Shown here piece by piece: positions 9,586 through 18,032 of a stretch of DNA of 64,000 bases. The stretch spans positions 1 to 64,000 of the forward strand of contig JBBQHM010000002.1 in assembly GCA_038323965.1 (NCBI GenBank), given 5' to 3'. How positions within the stretch are numbered: position 1 is the first letter of the stretch; the number at the start of each line of letters is the position of its first letter. The stretch comes from JBBQHM01 sp038323965 (GTDB taxonomy: Bacteria > Verrucomicrobiota > Verrucomicrobiia > Chthoniobacterales > UBA10450). The translations under genes and the position numbers were made by a program. The notes under the pieces were generated by a model, which saw nothing but the letters and a program-made list of their open reading frames with translations, did not search any database and was not told the origin of the DNA.

Positions 9586-10488
9586 TTAGTCCACGAGGCG
9601 CATTCCCTCACGAGCCGTGCGCTCGCAATAGAGATCGCTGAGCCGCGTCGTCATCGGTCCAGCTTCCGCCGAGCCAATCACGCGCCCATCGATTTCCGTG
9701 ACGGCGGCAAGTTCGCCCATCGTGCCGGTGCAGAAAACTTCGTCCGCGGCGCAGAGTTCTTCGAGCGTGATGTCGCGCTCGCCACACGCGACCTGATGCG
9801 CCGCGCAAATTTCGAACACGGTGGCGCGGGTAACTCCTGCGGGACAGGCCACGACTCGGCTGGTCGCTAATGTGCCATCGCTAACGAGAAATAAGTGCGT
9901 TGCGTTCGTCTCCGCGACGAAGCCCCGCGTGTCGAGCATGAGCGCGTCGTCCGCGCCCGCGTTATTCGCTTCGATCTTCGCCAGGATCGAGTTCAGCAGA
10001 TTGGCGTGATGAATTTGCGGGTCGAGAATGTCGGGAGTTGGCCGATGAAATTTACTCGTGATTAACTTCAGTCCGCTCTTCGCGTAAACGGGCGCTTTCC
10101 ATTCCGCCAACACAATTAACGTCGGCCCGCTTTGATTCAGGCGCGGATCCATGCCCGAGGTGATTTTCACGCCGCGCGTGAGCGTCAGCCGGATGTGAAC
10201 GCCGTCGCGCATCGCATTCGCTGCCAGCGTGCGCTTGATCTCCTCGATGATTTTTTCACGAGCAGGAATCTCCGCGAACGACAAGGCGCGCGCCGACCGC
10301 TCGAGCCGGTCGAGATGTTCAGGCAGCTTGAAGATTCGGCCATCGTATAAACGCAAACCTTCCCAGACCGCGTCGCCACCCTGCACCGCCGAGTCGAACG
10401 GGCTGACCCGAGCTTCATTGCGGTGCGTCAACCGTCCATCGACGTTGACGATGAGGTCGCGATTTCGTTCGTCGAATTGCTGTAGCAT
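9586..10488 (-). CDS. Class-IV (BCAT/D-amino acid transaminase fold) protein lacking the Schiff-base lysine
   Basis: The 300-residue protein is a clear fold type IV aminotransferase relative: SPFDSAVQGGDAVWEGLRLY near the N-terminus, VAETNATHLF at 191-200 (Glu193), the phosphate-binding GVTRATV at 218-224, and TGTMGELAAV at 254-263. At the position where the PLP lysine should be (I-K-S-x-N-L-L in relatives) it reads IHHANLLN at 159-166, so His160 replaces lysine. Plant 'branched-chain aminotransferase-like' proteins also carry IHH there, from memory, so this is a distinct family and not a sequencing slip. The reaction is therefore unknown; calling it IlvE would be unsafe. A sulfotransferase-like gene lies upstream on the same strand, separated by a palindromic repeat. 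Confidence 0.85.
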   Translation of the reverse strand: MLQQFDERNRDLIVNVDGRLTHRNEARVSPFDSAVQGGDAVWEGLRLYDGRIFKLPEHLDRLERSARALSFAEIPAREKIIEEIKRTLAANAMRDGVHIRLTLTRGVKITSGMDPRLNQSGPTLIVLAEWKAPVYAKSGLKLITSKFHRPTPDILDPQIHHANLLNSILAKIEANNAGADDALMLDTRGFVAETNATHLFLVSDGTLATSRVVACPAGVTRATVFEICAAHQVACGERDITLEELCAADEVFCTGTMGELAAVTEIDGRVIGSAEAGPMTTRLSDLYCERTAREGMRLVD

Positions 10489-10539
10489 CTGTTTTTTCTA
10501 ACCGCGGATTACGCGGATTTCACGGATGTGGATTTTATC

Positions 10540-10629
10540 GTCATCCCGAGCGGAGCGCAGCGGAGTCGAGGGACTCCGTGGCGCTAGCTTCGTTTGGCAA
10601 CGGGGTCCCTCGGCTTCGCTCGGGATGAC
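10540..10629. repeat. Palindromic intergenic repeat, copy 1
   Basis: The arms GTCATCCCGAGCGGAG and CTTCGCTCGGGATGAC pair almost perfectly, with inner segments GTCGAGGGACTCCGTGG and GGGGTCCCTCGG. It lies between the sulfotransferase-like and aminotransferase-like genes. Confidence 0.85.
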
Positions 10630-10633
10630 GGTC

Positions 10634-11362
10634 CTAAGAGAGCCGATCGGCATAAAGCTGGTCATAAATTTTGCGACAATGCACTTCCACTTCGCGCAGG
10701 CCCGCTGGCACTTCCAAAGGTGAATCGCGATAAGGCTGAAACGACGTCGATTGCTCGACTTCGCCATACCAATGTTTCGCCCAAATGCCGTCGGTGTCGC
10801 GCAAACCTGGCGGCCAGGAAAGCATGGCGGGATCGAACTTAACTCCGAGCGCCGCGCACAGTTTTTTCAGCAACGATTTCGGATCGCGCAGCACGTCATC
10901 GGCATCGATGACCGGCGGCGTGCGATTCGTCAGGCGCCGAACCGTTTCGAAAATCTCCAGCTGTTGCGGGAAACCAATTTCCTCCGCGGTCGGCTCGTGA
11001 TTTTTCTTCGTGTAGGACGTGATAACGCGGGCCGGATCGCGAATGAGAAAGCAATTCGTCAGGCTGGCGAGCCAGGCGCGATCCAGCCTTGGCAGCAGAT
11101 GATGCGTCATTTGTTTTTGGTAAAAGATCGGACGGCCCTCGCTCTGCCGGCCCGTCAGGTCGGCCACGACTTTGTGCCAGTCCGTTTCGCCACTTTCGAT
11201 AATCTCTTTCGCCGCCGGATGTTTCGCATTCGTTTCCTGCAAAAAGAACGGATAAAACGGTTCGTCGATGACGACGGTGTCCAGACGATTTTCCCACGCG
11301 CGCATCATCGCGGTCGAGATGTTGCGCGGGCCCGACCACATCGCGATGCGCATTGTTTCCAT
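10634..11362 (-). CDS. Sulfotransferase-like P-loop protein, partner of the class-IV protein
   Basis: About 242 residues. The N-terminal MRIAMWSGPRNISTAMM has the sulfotransferase-type phosphosulfate loop, and FLIRDPARVITSY matches the second cofactor-binding segment (R-D-P...S). VIDADDVLRDP and WAKHWYGEVEQSTSF resemble the N-terminal domain of the plant aminotransferase-like fusion proteins. No substrate is known. The start is uncertain: a GTG at 11410 opens the longest frame, and ATGs at 11362 and 11353 are both possible; I prefer 11362 because the homologous domain begins just there. It diverges from the S9 peptidase gene and is co-oriented with the class-IV gene 145 bp downstream. Confidence 0.75.
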   Translation of the reverse strand: METMRIAMWSGPRNISTAMMRAWENRLDTVVIDEPFYPFFLQETNAKHPAAKEIIESGETDWHKVVADLTGRQSEGRPIFYQKQMTHHLLPRLDRAWLASLTNCFLIRDPARVITSYTKKNHEPTAEEIGFPQQLEIFETVRRLTNRTPPVIDADDVLRDPKSLLKKLCAALGVKFDPAMLSWPPGLRDTDGIWAKHWYGEVEQSTSFQPYRDSPLEVPAGLREVEVHCRKIYDQLYADRLS

Positions 11363-11433
11363 CGAATTAAATCTGCGAGCGCCTCCGGAAATTTGCGAGT
11401 TCCGATTCACAGTCCGATGACTACAGTTTGCAA

Positions 11434-13410
11434 ATGAAGATCGCTTCCGCGCTAGTCTCCGTGCTTATCGCTTCCCACTCCATTGCAGCCGATGCCCCCA
11501 AGTCGATCGCGCCGCCCGAGAGCCTGATTATAGACGGCGTCCCACCGATTCCAGGAGAGTTGCCGGAACAAGTGGGCCGCTACACCGAGTCGCGCGCTGC
11601 GGTTTTCCAGGACTGGCATCCGAAACGAAGTGAGATGCTCATCCTCACGCGCTTCGCGGATACCAACCAACTTCACCTCGTCACTCAGCCCGGCGGCGCA
11701 CGCACGCAGCTGACCTTTTTTCCCGACCGCGTCGACGGCGCGACGTTCGATCCGGTTAACGGCGATTACATCGTGCTGTCCAAAAGCATCGGTGGAAACG
11801 AATTTGCGCAGAACTATCGCTATGATTTCGCCACGGGTGATATCACTTTGTTGACTGACGGGAAATCGCGAAACAGCGGGCCGACCTGGAGCCACGACGG
11901 GAAACGCGTCGCCTACACTTCTACGCGCCGCAATGGCGCCGACACCGATATTTATCTCGAGTCACCCATGGACCCGCGCAGCGATAGAATGCTCGCGGAA
12001 CTGAAGGGCGGCGGCTGGCAGATCGTCGACTGGTCGCCGGACGACAAGCAATTGCTGGTGTTCGAAGGCATCTCGATTAACGAGAGTTATATTTGGACAT
12101 TCGACACCCAAACCGGAGAGCGCAAAGCCATTACCCCGCGCGTGCCGGCTGGCGCGGAACCGGTCTCCTACTCGTTCGCGAAATTCTCCAAGGACGGCAA
12201 AGGCGTTTTCGTGACGACTGATCGTGATTCCGAGTGGCAGCGGCTAGCCTACATCGACCTCGCCAGCGGCGTTCATACTTTTCTTTTGCCGGAGGCAAAG
12301 TGGGATGTCGATAACGCGGACCTAAGTGAGGACGGAAAGCACATTGCCTACGCGCTCAATGAAAGCGGAAAGAGCACGCTGCATCTCATCGACGTCGAAA
12401 TGCGCGACGGCAAAATGACGGCAACACCACAGGCAGATCCCGCCTTGGATCCTGCGTTTACCAACGTCGTCATCAACGGGGTCCGCTGGCAGCGCGACTC
12501 GAAGCAATTCGCCTTCAACGTCGCGGGCGCGGGATCGCCGACCGACGTTTTTAGTAGTGCAGCGAATGGGAGGGCGACACGCTGGACGACAAGCGAGACG
12601 GGCGGAATCCCCGCAGCGCGTTTCGTCGAGCCATCGCTGGTGAGCTGGAAGACATTCGACGATCGCAGCATCACCGGATTTTTATACACCCCTGACGCGC
12701 AGAAGTTCCCCGGGCCGCGGCCGCTGGTAGTTAACATTCACGGCGGACCCGAGGGGCAGTACCGCCCGGCATTCCTCGGGCGCACGAACTACCTCGTGAA
12801 TGAACTTGGCTGCGCCGTCGTCTTTCCGAACGTGCGCGGTTCTTCGGGCTACGGAAAATCTTTCCTGAAACTCGATAATGGCTTCAAACGTGAGGACACC
12901 TACAAGGACATCGCGTCACTTCTCGATTGGGTGAAAACACAACCGCAGCTCGCAGCCGATCGTGTGATGGTGACGGGCGGTTCCTATGGCGGACACATGA
13001 CCCTGGCGGTCGCGACAAATTATGCGGACCGCATTCGTTGCGCGCTGGATGTCGTCGGCATGTCGAATCTCCGGACGTTTCTCGAGCACACCGAGGCGTA
13101 CCGCCGCGATTTGCGGCGAGTGGAGTACGGCGACGAGCGCGATCCGAAGATGCGCGAATTCATGGACCGCATTGCTCCGTTGAATAACGCGCAGAAAATC
13201 ACCAAACCGCTGTTCGTGGTGCAAGGCGCGAATGATCCGCGCGTTCCGAAATCCGAGGCGGATCAGATTGTTGCGACGTTAAAGAAGCAGAACACGCCGG
13301 TCTGGTATGTCGTCGGGAAGGACGAAGGGCACGGCTTCGCGAAAAAGAAAAACGCGGACTTCCAGTTCTACGCCACGATCCAATTCATGCGCGAGTACCT
13401 GCTGAAGTAA
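11434..13410 (+). CDS. S9-family prolyl oligopeptidase-like serine peptidase, secreted
   Basis: The 658-residue protein has a signal peptide (residues 1-20), a TolB/beta-propeller region from about 60 to 380 (repeated phrases such as PTWSHDGKRVAYTSTRR), and an alpha/beta-hydrolase domain from about 410. The catalytic triad is visible: Ser517 in GGSYGGH, Asp601 in GANDPRVP and His633 in DEGHGF. It is most like the acylaminoacyl-peptidase/DPP group that trims short peptides in the periplasm. A TTG six bases upstream gives a marginally longer frame; ATG at 11434 is preferred because it directly begins a signal peptide. A palindromic repeat follows the stop. Confidence 0.92.
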   Translation: MKIASALVSVLIASHSIAADAPKSIAPPESLIIDGVPPIPGELPEQVGRYTESRAAVFQDWHPKRSEMLILTRFADTNQLHLVTQPGGARTQLTFFPDRVDGATFDPVNGDYIVLSKSIGGNEFAQNYRYDFATGDITLLTDGKSRNSGPTWSHDGKRVAYTSTRRNGADTDIYLESPMDPRSDRMLAELKGGGWQIVDWSPDDKQLLVFEGISINESYIWTFDTQTGERKAITPRVPAGAEPVSYSFAKFSKDGKGVFVTTDRDSEWQRLAYIDLASGVHTFLLPEAKWDVDNADLSEDGKHIAYALNESGKSTLHLIDVEMRDGKMTATPQADPALDPAFTNVVINGVRWQRDSKQFAFNVAGAGSPTDVFSSAANGRATRWTTSETGGIPAARFVEPSLVSWKTFDDRSITGFLYTPDAQKFPGPRPLVVNIHGGPEGQYRPAFLGRTNYLVNELGCAVVFPNVRGSSGYGKSFLKLDNGFKREDTYKDIASLLDWVKTQPQLAADRVMVTGGSYGGHMTLAVATNYADRIRCALDVVGMSNLRTFLEHTEAYRRDLRRVEYGDERDPKMREFMDRIAPLNNAQKITKPLFVVQGANDPRVPKSEADQIVATLKKQNTPVWYVVGKDEGHGFAKKKNADFQFYATIQFMREYLLK

Positions 13411-13421
13411 CGCTTCTCGTA

Positions 13422-13514
13422 GGTCATCCCGAGCGAAGCCGAGGGATCCCGTGGAAATAACTAACCGGGTCGCTCCTAACGCCGCGAGGTCCCTCGACTT
13501 CGCTCGGGATGACC
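13422..13514. repeat. Palindromic intergenic repeat, copy 2
   Basis: The arms GGTCATCCCGAGCGAAG and CTTCGCTCGGGATGACC are a perfect inverted repeat, with inner GAGGGATCCCGTGG and CGAGGTCCCTCG. It sits between the convergent S9 peptidase and CHAP-like genes. Nothing else is seen in 13411-13563. Confidence 0.9.
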
Positions 13515-13563
13515 GAGTGGGAGGTTGATCAAAGGGGAAAACAGAAGGCGCAGCGATTCTCGC

Positions 13564-14124
13564 TCACGTCCCGTATTTCGCGTAGGCCGCGATCAGCGGG
13601 TACTTACAGCGATTCTTGGAAAAGTAATCGCTGACAAATCCGTTCTTGGTGCGGATCTCGACATGGCCGTAGCCGCTTGAGCCGTGCGCATAAACCAACA
13701 CCGCACCGAGTGGCGCCAGGTACGGATCGCGCACTGACAGCCGCTTGAAGCCGTAATCTTTCACGAGTTCGTCGCCGGCTTGAAACGCGTAGGCGCTCTT
13801 TGGGTAGGAGCCGATGACGTGCGCCGCCACGAGCGCTTCTTTCACGTAATGCCAGCAGCGTGCTTTCGAATGCGCGTTGGACCGTTCCTGCGCGAACGTC
13901 GCTGCACTCAGTAACCGCTTATCCATCCGCGCGTCAGATTTCGCAAAAGGATGAACGATCGGAACTTTCCAGTAATGGCGCACGATGCGCGCGGACCGGG
14001 TGGCGCCCGTTTGATCCTTAAAAAAGAAATCGCTTTTTGTTTCGCCGAGCTCCTCCGCGCGCGCGGAACTTAGAATTGCGAGACAGAACGCACCGGCAGA
14101 AACCCACGAGATAAGACGTCGCAC
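13564..14124 (-). CDS. Secreted CHAP/NlpC-P60-like cysteine protein, paralogue A
   Basis: The 186-residue protein has a signal peptide (residues 1-23). The C-terminal half carries RCWHYVKEAL (Cys90) and GYGHVEIRTKNGFVSDY (His154, Asp166), the Cys-then-His order of CHAP and NlpC/P60 peptidoglycan amidases. A role in cutting peptidoglycan is inferred. The start is a GTG at 14124; no ATG lies between it and residue 67. It is closely related to the gene at 17262-17816: both share AQERS-AHS, CWHYVK-ALVAA and GAVLVY. Confidence 0.7.
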   Translation of the reverse strand: MRRLISWVSAGAFCLAILSSARAEELGETKSDFFFKDQTGATRSARIVRHYWKVPIVHPFAKSDARMDKRLLSAATFAQERSNAHSKARCWHYVKEALVAAHVIGSYPKSAYAFQAGDELVKDYGFKRLSVRDPYLAPLGAVLVYAHGSSGYGHVEIRTKNGFVSDYFSKNRCKYPLIAAYAKYGT

Positions 14125-14263
14125 GGGACGGTTTTATGCATGGCCCGTGCCAATGCGACAAGCGTTTTTTACGTCGGACCGGTTTTGTTTGGCAACAGGG
14201 CAACAGAGTGGCGCGGCGATCTGCGTTGAACCGCGCGGAAAATTCGCGTTCCATGAGCTTCCC

Positions 14264-15412
14264 ATGCACTTCGTGAGCACTCGCCGTCGATTCATAAAAA
14301 TTTCGGCGGCAGCCACCGGCGCGATGACCTTTGGTTACGCTTCGAGGGGGTTCGCCGCCGAAGAAAAAGTTGCCAAGCCGTTACGAATTCTGATCCTCGG
14401 TGGAACTGGATTTACCGGGCCGCATCAGGTTCGCTATGCACGGAGTCGCGGACATCACGTGACAGTTTTCAATCGTGGCAAAACTCATCCGGGCGAGTTG
14501 CCGGAAGGCGTTGAACAATTGCTGGGCGATCGAAACGGTCAGCTCGATTCGTTGCGCGGCAAAAAGTGGGACGTCGTCATCGATAATCCGACCATGCTGC
14601 CGGCGTGGGTGCGCGACGTGGCGCAGATTCTCAAGGGTAACGCTGATCGCTATGTCTTTATCTCGACGATTTCGGTTTACGCCGATCCGAGCAAACCAAT
14701 CGATGAGAATGCGCCGCTCGCGCACTACGAGGGAGCGGACGTGATGAAGGAAACGCGGCAAACCGTAGAGACATCAGGATTTAAGCTTTACGGCCCACTC
14801 AAGGTGCTCTCGGAGAAAGAGGCGGAGAAGTGGTTTCCCGGAGAGGCGTTGATCATTCGCCCCGGGTTAATCGTGGGACCGGGCGACGAATCCGATCGCT
14901 TCACTTATTGGCCGGTGCGGATCGATCGCGGCGGCGAAGTTCTGGCGCCCGGCGATCCGAGCGATCCGGTGCAAATCATCGATGCGCGCGACCTCGCCGA
15001 ATGGACAATCCGAATGGCGGAGAGCGGAGCAGTGGGAACATTCAATGCCACTGGCCCGGCAAAACCGCTAAGGGTCGGCGAAATGCTTGGTGGCATCAGG
15101 ACTGCGCTGAATTCGAACGCGAATTTCACCTGGGCGAGCGCAGAATTCCTGGAACAGCAAAAAGTCGCGCCCTGGTCGGACATGCCTGTCTGGGTGGCAC
15201 CTGCGGGCGATAGCGGGCAAATGACGCGCACGAGCATTCAACGTGCACTTGATCAAGGACTCACGTTCCGTCCGCTTACAGAGACAGCGCGCGATACGCT
15301 GGCATGGTTCAAGGCGCAGAAGCCGGAGCGCCAGCAGAAGTTGAAAGCGGGAATAAAACCCGAACGCGAGAAGGAAGTTCTCGCGGCCTGGCACTCGCAG
15401 GAGAAGAAGTAA
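14264..15412 (+). CDS. Tat-exported NAD-dependent epimerase/dehydratase
   Basis: The 382-residue protein begins with a twin-arginine signal (STRRRFIKISAAATG), so it is exported folded, presumably with its cofactor bound. The Rossmann fingerprint ILGGTGFTG follows at about residue 50. ISVYAD and the later Y-x-x-x-K-like segment YGPLKVLSE are consistent with the extended SDR family. The substrate is unknown. An upstream in-frame ATG at 14147 would add 39 residues in front of the Tat motif and is less likely. The transporter gene follows after 16 bp on the same strand. Confidence 0.85.
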   Translation: MHFVSTRRRFIKISAAATGAMTFGYASRGFAAEEKVAKPLRILILGGTGFTGPHQVRYARSRGHHVTVFNRGKTHPGELPEGVEQLLGDRNGQLDSLRGKKWDVVIDNPTMLPAWVRDVAQILKGNADRYVFISTISVYADPSKPIDENAPLAHYEGADVMKETRQTVETSGFKLYGPLKVLSEKEAEKWFPGEALIIRPGLIVGPGDESDRFTYWPVRIDRGGEVLAPGDPSDPVQIIDARDLAEWTIRMAESGAVGTFNATGPAKPLRVGEMLGGIRTALNSNANFTWASAEFLEQQKVAPWSDMPVWVAPAGDSGQMTRTSIQRALDQGLTFRPLTETARDTLAWFKAQKPERQQKLKAGIKPEREKEVLAAWHSQEKK

Positions 15413-15428
15413 GAGCGGTTAAAGCAGT

Positions 15429-16784
15429 GTGAACGCGCTCATTCGACGGATCGTTGACGTCCGGCCTAACGAATGGCGCGCCTTGCTGCTTGCTTTCGTT
15501 TTTCACTTCGTCGTTCTCGCCGGGTACTACGTGATCCGGCCGATCCGCGACGAGATCGGCGCGGCGAATGCCGAGAATTTGCCGTGGATGTTTACCGCGA
15601 CTCTGCTCGCGATGCTGGCGGCGAACGCGCTTTTCTCGGCCATCGTCGCACGCATGCCGCGACGGCGTTTCATCCCGATCGCATATCGCTTTTTCATCGT
15701 AAATCTCGTCATCTTTTTTCTGCTGATGCGCACGCTGCCGGCACCTCAGCAAGCGTGGATCGGCCCTTGTTTCTTCGTCTGGGTCAGCGTCTTCAATCTT
15801 TTCGCTACCACGGTGTTTTGGGCATTTATGACCGACCTGTTTACGAACGAGCAGGGCAAGCGGCTCTTCGGTTTTATCGCGGTTGGCGGCTCATTAGGCG
15901 GAATTGCGGGCGGCACCATTACGATCTCACTCGTTCACGTTGTCAGCACGGGAGTGCTGGTGTTGATCAGCGCTGTCCTGCTGGAAATCGCCGCCCAGTG
16001 CGTGCGCTTTTTCCCGGCGGAATTCGCCAGTCATTCCGAGCGAAGTCGAGGAACCCCGGAGCGCGAGATGAACGCGACGCCCTCAGTGACGCCACGGGAT
16101 CCCTCGGCTGCGCTGAGCTCCACTCGGGATGACAGTAGTACTGCGGAACAACCGATCGGCGGCGGATTTTGGTCCGGCATAACGCACATCTGCCGATCGC
16201 CCTACCTGTTTGCGTTGTTGCTCTTCATCATGATCTACACGCTGACCTCGACGTGGGCCTACTTTCAACAAGCGGAGCTGACGAAGACCGGCTTTGCCGA
16301 CCGGGCCGCGCGCACCGCATTTTTCGCGAATCTCGATCGATGGGTGAACATGCTCACGCTGCTGATGCAGGTCTTCGTCACGGGGCGTTTAATGAAATCG
16401 GTCGGCGTAACTTTCACCCTCATTACGATGCCATTGCTCAGCTTGTTCGGCTTCGCGGCAATCGGCTGGCATCCTGTGCTCGCGACGTTGGCGGTGTTCC
16501 AGGTGATGCGCCGCGCCGCGACGTTCGCATTCATGCGGCCTGCGCGTGAAGTGCTCTTCACCGTCCTGAAGCGCGAAGACAAGTACAAGGCCAAGAGTTT
16601 CATGGACACATTCGGTTATCGCAGCGGCGATCAACTCGGCGCGTGGTCCTATAGCGGGATGCACGCGCTCGGGTTGGGCCTCAGCGCAATCAGCTACATC
16701 GCGATACCGTTGATCGCATTTTGGTGCGCCATTGGCATCTGGCTCGGACGCAAGCAAACAGCGCTGTTAAAATCTCGGGTTTGA
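15429..16784 (+). CDS. NTP/NDP-exchange (Tlc-like) MFS transporter with a repeat-derived loop
   Basis: The 451-residue protein has about 12 membrane helices. FVVLAGYYVIRPIRDEIG near the start and AFMRPAREVLFTVLKREDKYKAKSF near the end are typical of the bacterial ATP/ADP translocase-like major facilitator group. The cargo here cannot be told. The start is a GTG at 15429. Residues about 201-235, in the central cytoplasmic loop between helices 6 and 7, are encoded by a palindromic repeat element (16030-16133) that keeps the frame open. The rest of the protein reads intact, so the insertion seems tolerated. It is likely co-transcribed with the epimerase upstream. Confidence 0.8.
   Translation: MNALIRRIVDVRPNEWRALLLAFVFHFVVLAGYYVIRPIRDEIGAANAENLPWMFTATLLAMLAANALFSAIVARMPRRRFIPIAYRFFIVNLVIFFLLMRTLPAPQQAWIGPCFFVWVSVFNLFATTVFWAFMTDLFTNEQGKRLFGFIAVGGSLGGIAGGTITISLVHVVSTGVLVLISAVLLEIAAQCVRFFPAEFASHSERSRGTPEREMNATPSVTPRDPSAALSSTRDDSSTAEQPIGGGFWSGITHICRSPYLFALLLFIMIYTLTSTWAYFQQAELTKTGFADRAARTAFFANLDRWVNMLTLLMQVFVTGRLMKSVGVTFTLITMPLLSLFGFAAIGWHPVLATLAVFQVMRRAATFAFMRPAREVLFTVLKREDKYKAKSFMDTFGYRSGDQLGAWSYSGMHALGLGLSAISYIAIPLIAFWCAIGIWLGRKQTALLKSRV
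16030..16133. repeat. Palindromic repeat, copy 3, inside a transporter coding region
   Basis: It begins GTCATTCCGAGCGAAGTCGAGG and ends CACTCGGGATGAC, the same family as the intergenic copies, with inner CCACGGGATCCCTCGG. Here it lies wholly inside the transporter reading frame. Confidence 0.9.
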
Positions 16785-16814
16785 ACCCGGCCCATTCGCG
16801 CCTTCAGTAGGGGC

Positions 16815-17246
16815 ATGGCTACACGAACCGGATCAGCAGTTTGGAATGGCACGCTCAAAGCGGGCAGCGGCACGATGAAACTTGGCAGCGGCGCTTATGA
16901 AGGGCCGTACTCGTTTGCCTCGCGCTTTGAAACTGGCACCGGCACCAATCCCGAGGAACTGATTGGCGCAGCTGAAGCTGGTTGTTTTTCCATGGCCCTG
17001 TCATCGAATCTCGAAAAGGCCGGTTCCCCGGCAAAAGCCATCCGCACCACGGCGACGGTAAAGCTCGAGATGATCGACGGGGGTCCGAAAATTACTTCGA
17101 TTGACCTCGAGACAGAAGCCGAGGTGCCGGGAATGGACGAAGTTAAATTTCGCGAACAGGCCGAGCTGACTAAGAAAACGTGTCCCGTTTCCGTCGCGCT
17201 CGCCGGCACCCAGATTAATCTGAGCGCCAAACTCGTTGCGAGCTAG
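16815..17246 (+). CDS. OsmC-family peroxidase
   Basis: The 143-residue protein has the OsmC layout. GTNPEELIGAAEAGCFSMAL carries the first catalytic cysteine (Cys57) and KKTCPVSVAL the second (Cys123). Enzymes of this family reduce organic hydroperoxides using these two cysteines in the cytoplasm. Its length is normal for OsmC. The ATG at 16815 follows a G-rich stretch (TAGGGGC) that could serve as ribosome binding site. It converges with CHAP-like paralogue B, 15 bp away. Confidence 0.93.
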   Translation: MATRTGSAVWNGTLKAGSGTMKLGSGAYEGPYSFASRFETGTGTNPEELIGAAEAGCFSMALSSNLEKAGSPAKAIRTTATVKLEMIDGGPKITSIDLETEAEVPGMDEVKFREQAELTKKTCPVSVALAGTQINLSAKLVAS

Positions 17247-17261
17247 GCGAGCGTAAACTCG

Positions 17262-17816
17262 CTAAGCTTTGGCGTAGACTCCGATCAGCGGCCGATGCGA
17301 CGGGGTCTTCGAGCGAAAATCGCTGACGAAACCATCCTTCGTGCGAATCTCGACATGGCCCGGGGCGCCTTTTGCCGAATACACAAGCACGGCTCCGATC
17401 GGAGCTGCGTAAGGGTCGCGAACTGCCAGCTTCTTGAATCCGTAATTCTGCACGAGCTCCTGGCCGGCTTGCTTCGCGAATTCCGACTTCGGCCGTGAAC
17501 TGACCAAACCGGCAGCAACCAACGCATCCTTCACGTAATGCCAGCACTGCGAGCGAGAATGCGCATGCGAGCGCTCCTGCGCGATGGTCGCAGCTCGCGT
17601 CATCTTGGGATCGAGCTTTGGATCAATCTTCGCCAAGGCGGCGGGCGCGATCTTTTTCGCCTGAAATTTATCGACCACGGCAACAGATGTCTCTTTGCCA
17701 GTCGCATCTTTGAACGTGAATTTGGCCGGCGCCGTCGTCGGGACTTCCGCCTTCACCGCAGCAACGGAGGCGGCAAGGCAGCAAACGAGAAGTGAAAAGA
17801 ATGAAGCCTTCGTCAT
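17262..17816 (-). CDS. Secreted CHAP/NlpC-P60-like cysteine protein, paralogue B
   Basis: About 184 residues, with signal peptide MTKASFFSLLVCCLAASVAA. The C-terminal domain has QCWHYVKDALVAAG (catalytic-type Cys) and GHVEIRTKDGFVSDF (His), the same order as paralogue A at 13564-14124. The two proteins share most conserved blocks over the last 110 residues, while their N-terminal parts diverge. A slightly longer start at 17831 is possible. Together the two copies bracket the epimerase-transporter-OsmC block, which is on the opposite strand. The amidase role is inferred. Confidence 0.7.
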   Translation of the reverse strand: MTKASFFSLLVCCLAASVAAVKAEVPTTAPAKFTFKDATGKETSVAVVDKFQAKKIAPAALAKIDPKLDPKMTRAATIAQERSHAHSRSQCWHYVKDALVAAGLVSSRPKSEFAKQAGQELVQNYGFKKLAVRDPYAAPIGAVLVYSAKGAPGHVEIRTKDGFVSDFRSKTPSHRPLIGVYAKA

Positions 17817-17865
17817 TGGGGAACGCCCCATATCGTAGCATTAATGGCTCCCTGCAAGCCGATAT

Positions 17866-17916
17866 TTTACTAAATTATTATAACCGTAAATCTCTAAACC
17901 TCAGGTATTTAGTAAA
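17866..17916. repeat. AT-rich inverted repeat in an intergenic gap
   Basis: A perfect 10-bp inverted repeat, TTTACTAAAT (17866-17875) and ATTTAGTAAA (17907-17916), has a 31-nt AT-rich centre. It is strikingly AT-rich for this genome. It lies upstream of paralogue B and downstream of the gene at 18033-19298. It could be an operator or a mobile-element scar. The remainder of 17832-18032 shows nothing. Confidence 0.6.
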
Positions 17917-18032
17917 TCCTGCGCACGAAGCTAGCCCGGGCGCAACGGAAAACCCGTCCCGGCGCGTGGTAGATCGATGCTAGCCGAAGAGGATTAGCTA
18001 CAAAAACTGCCGGGACCGCGCTCGTCCAAGGG

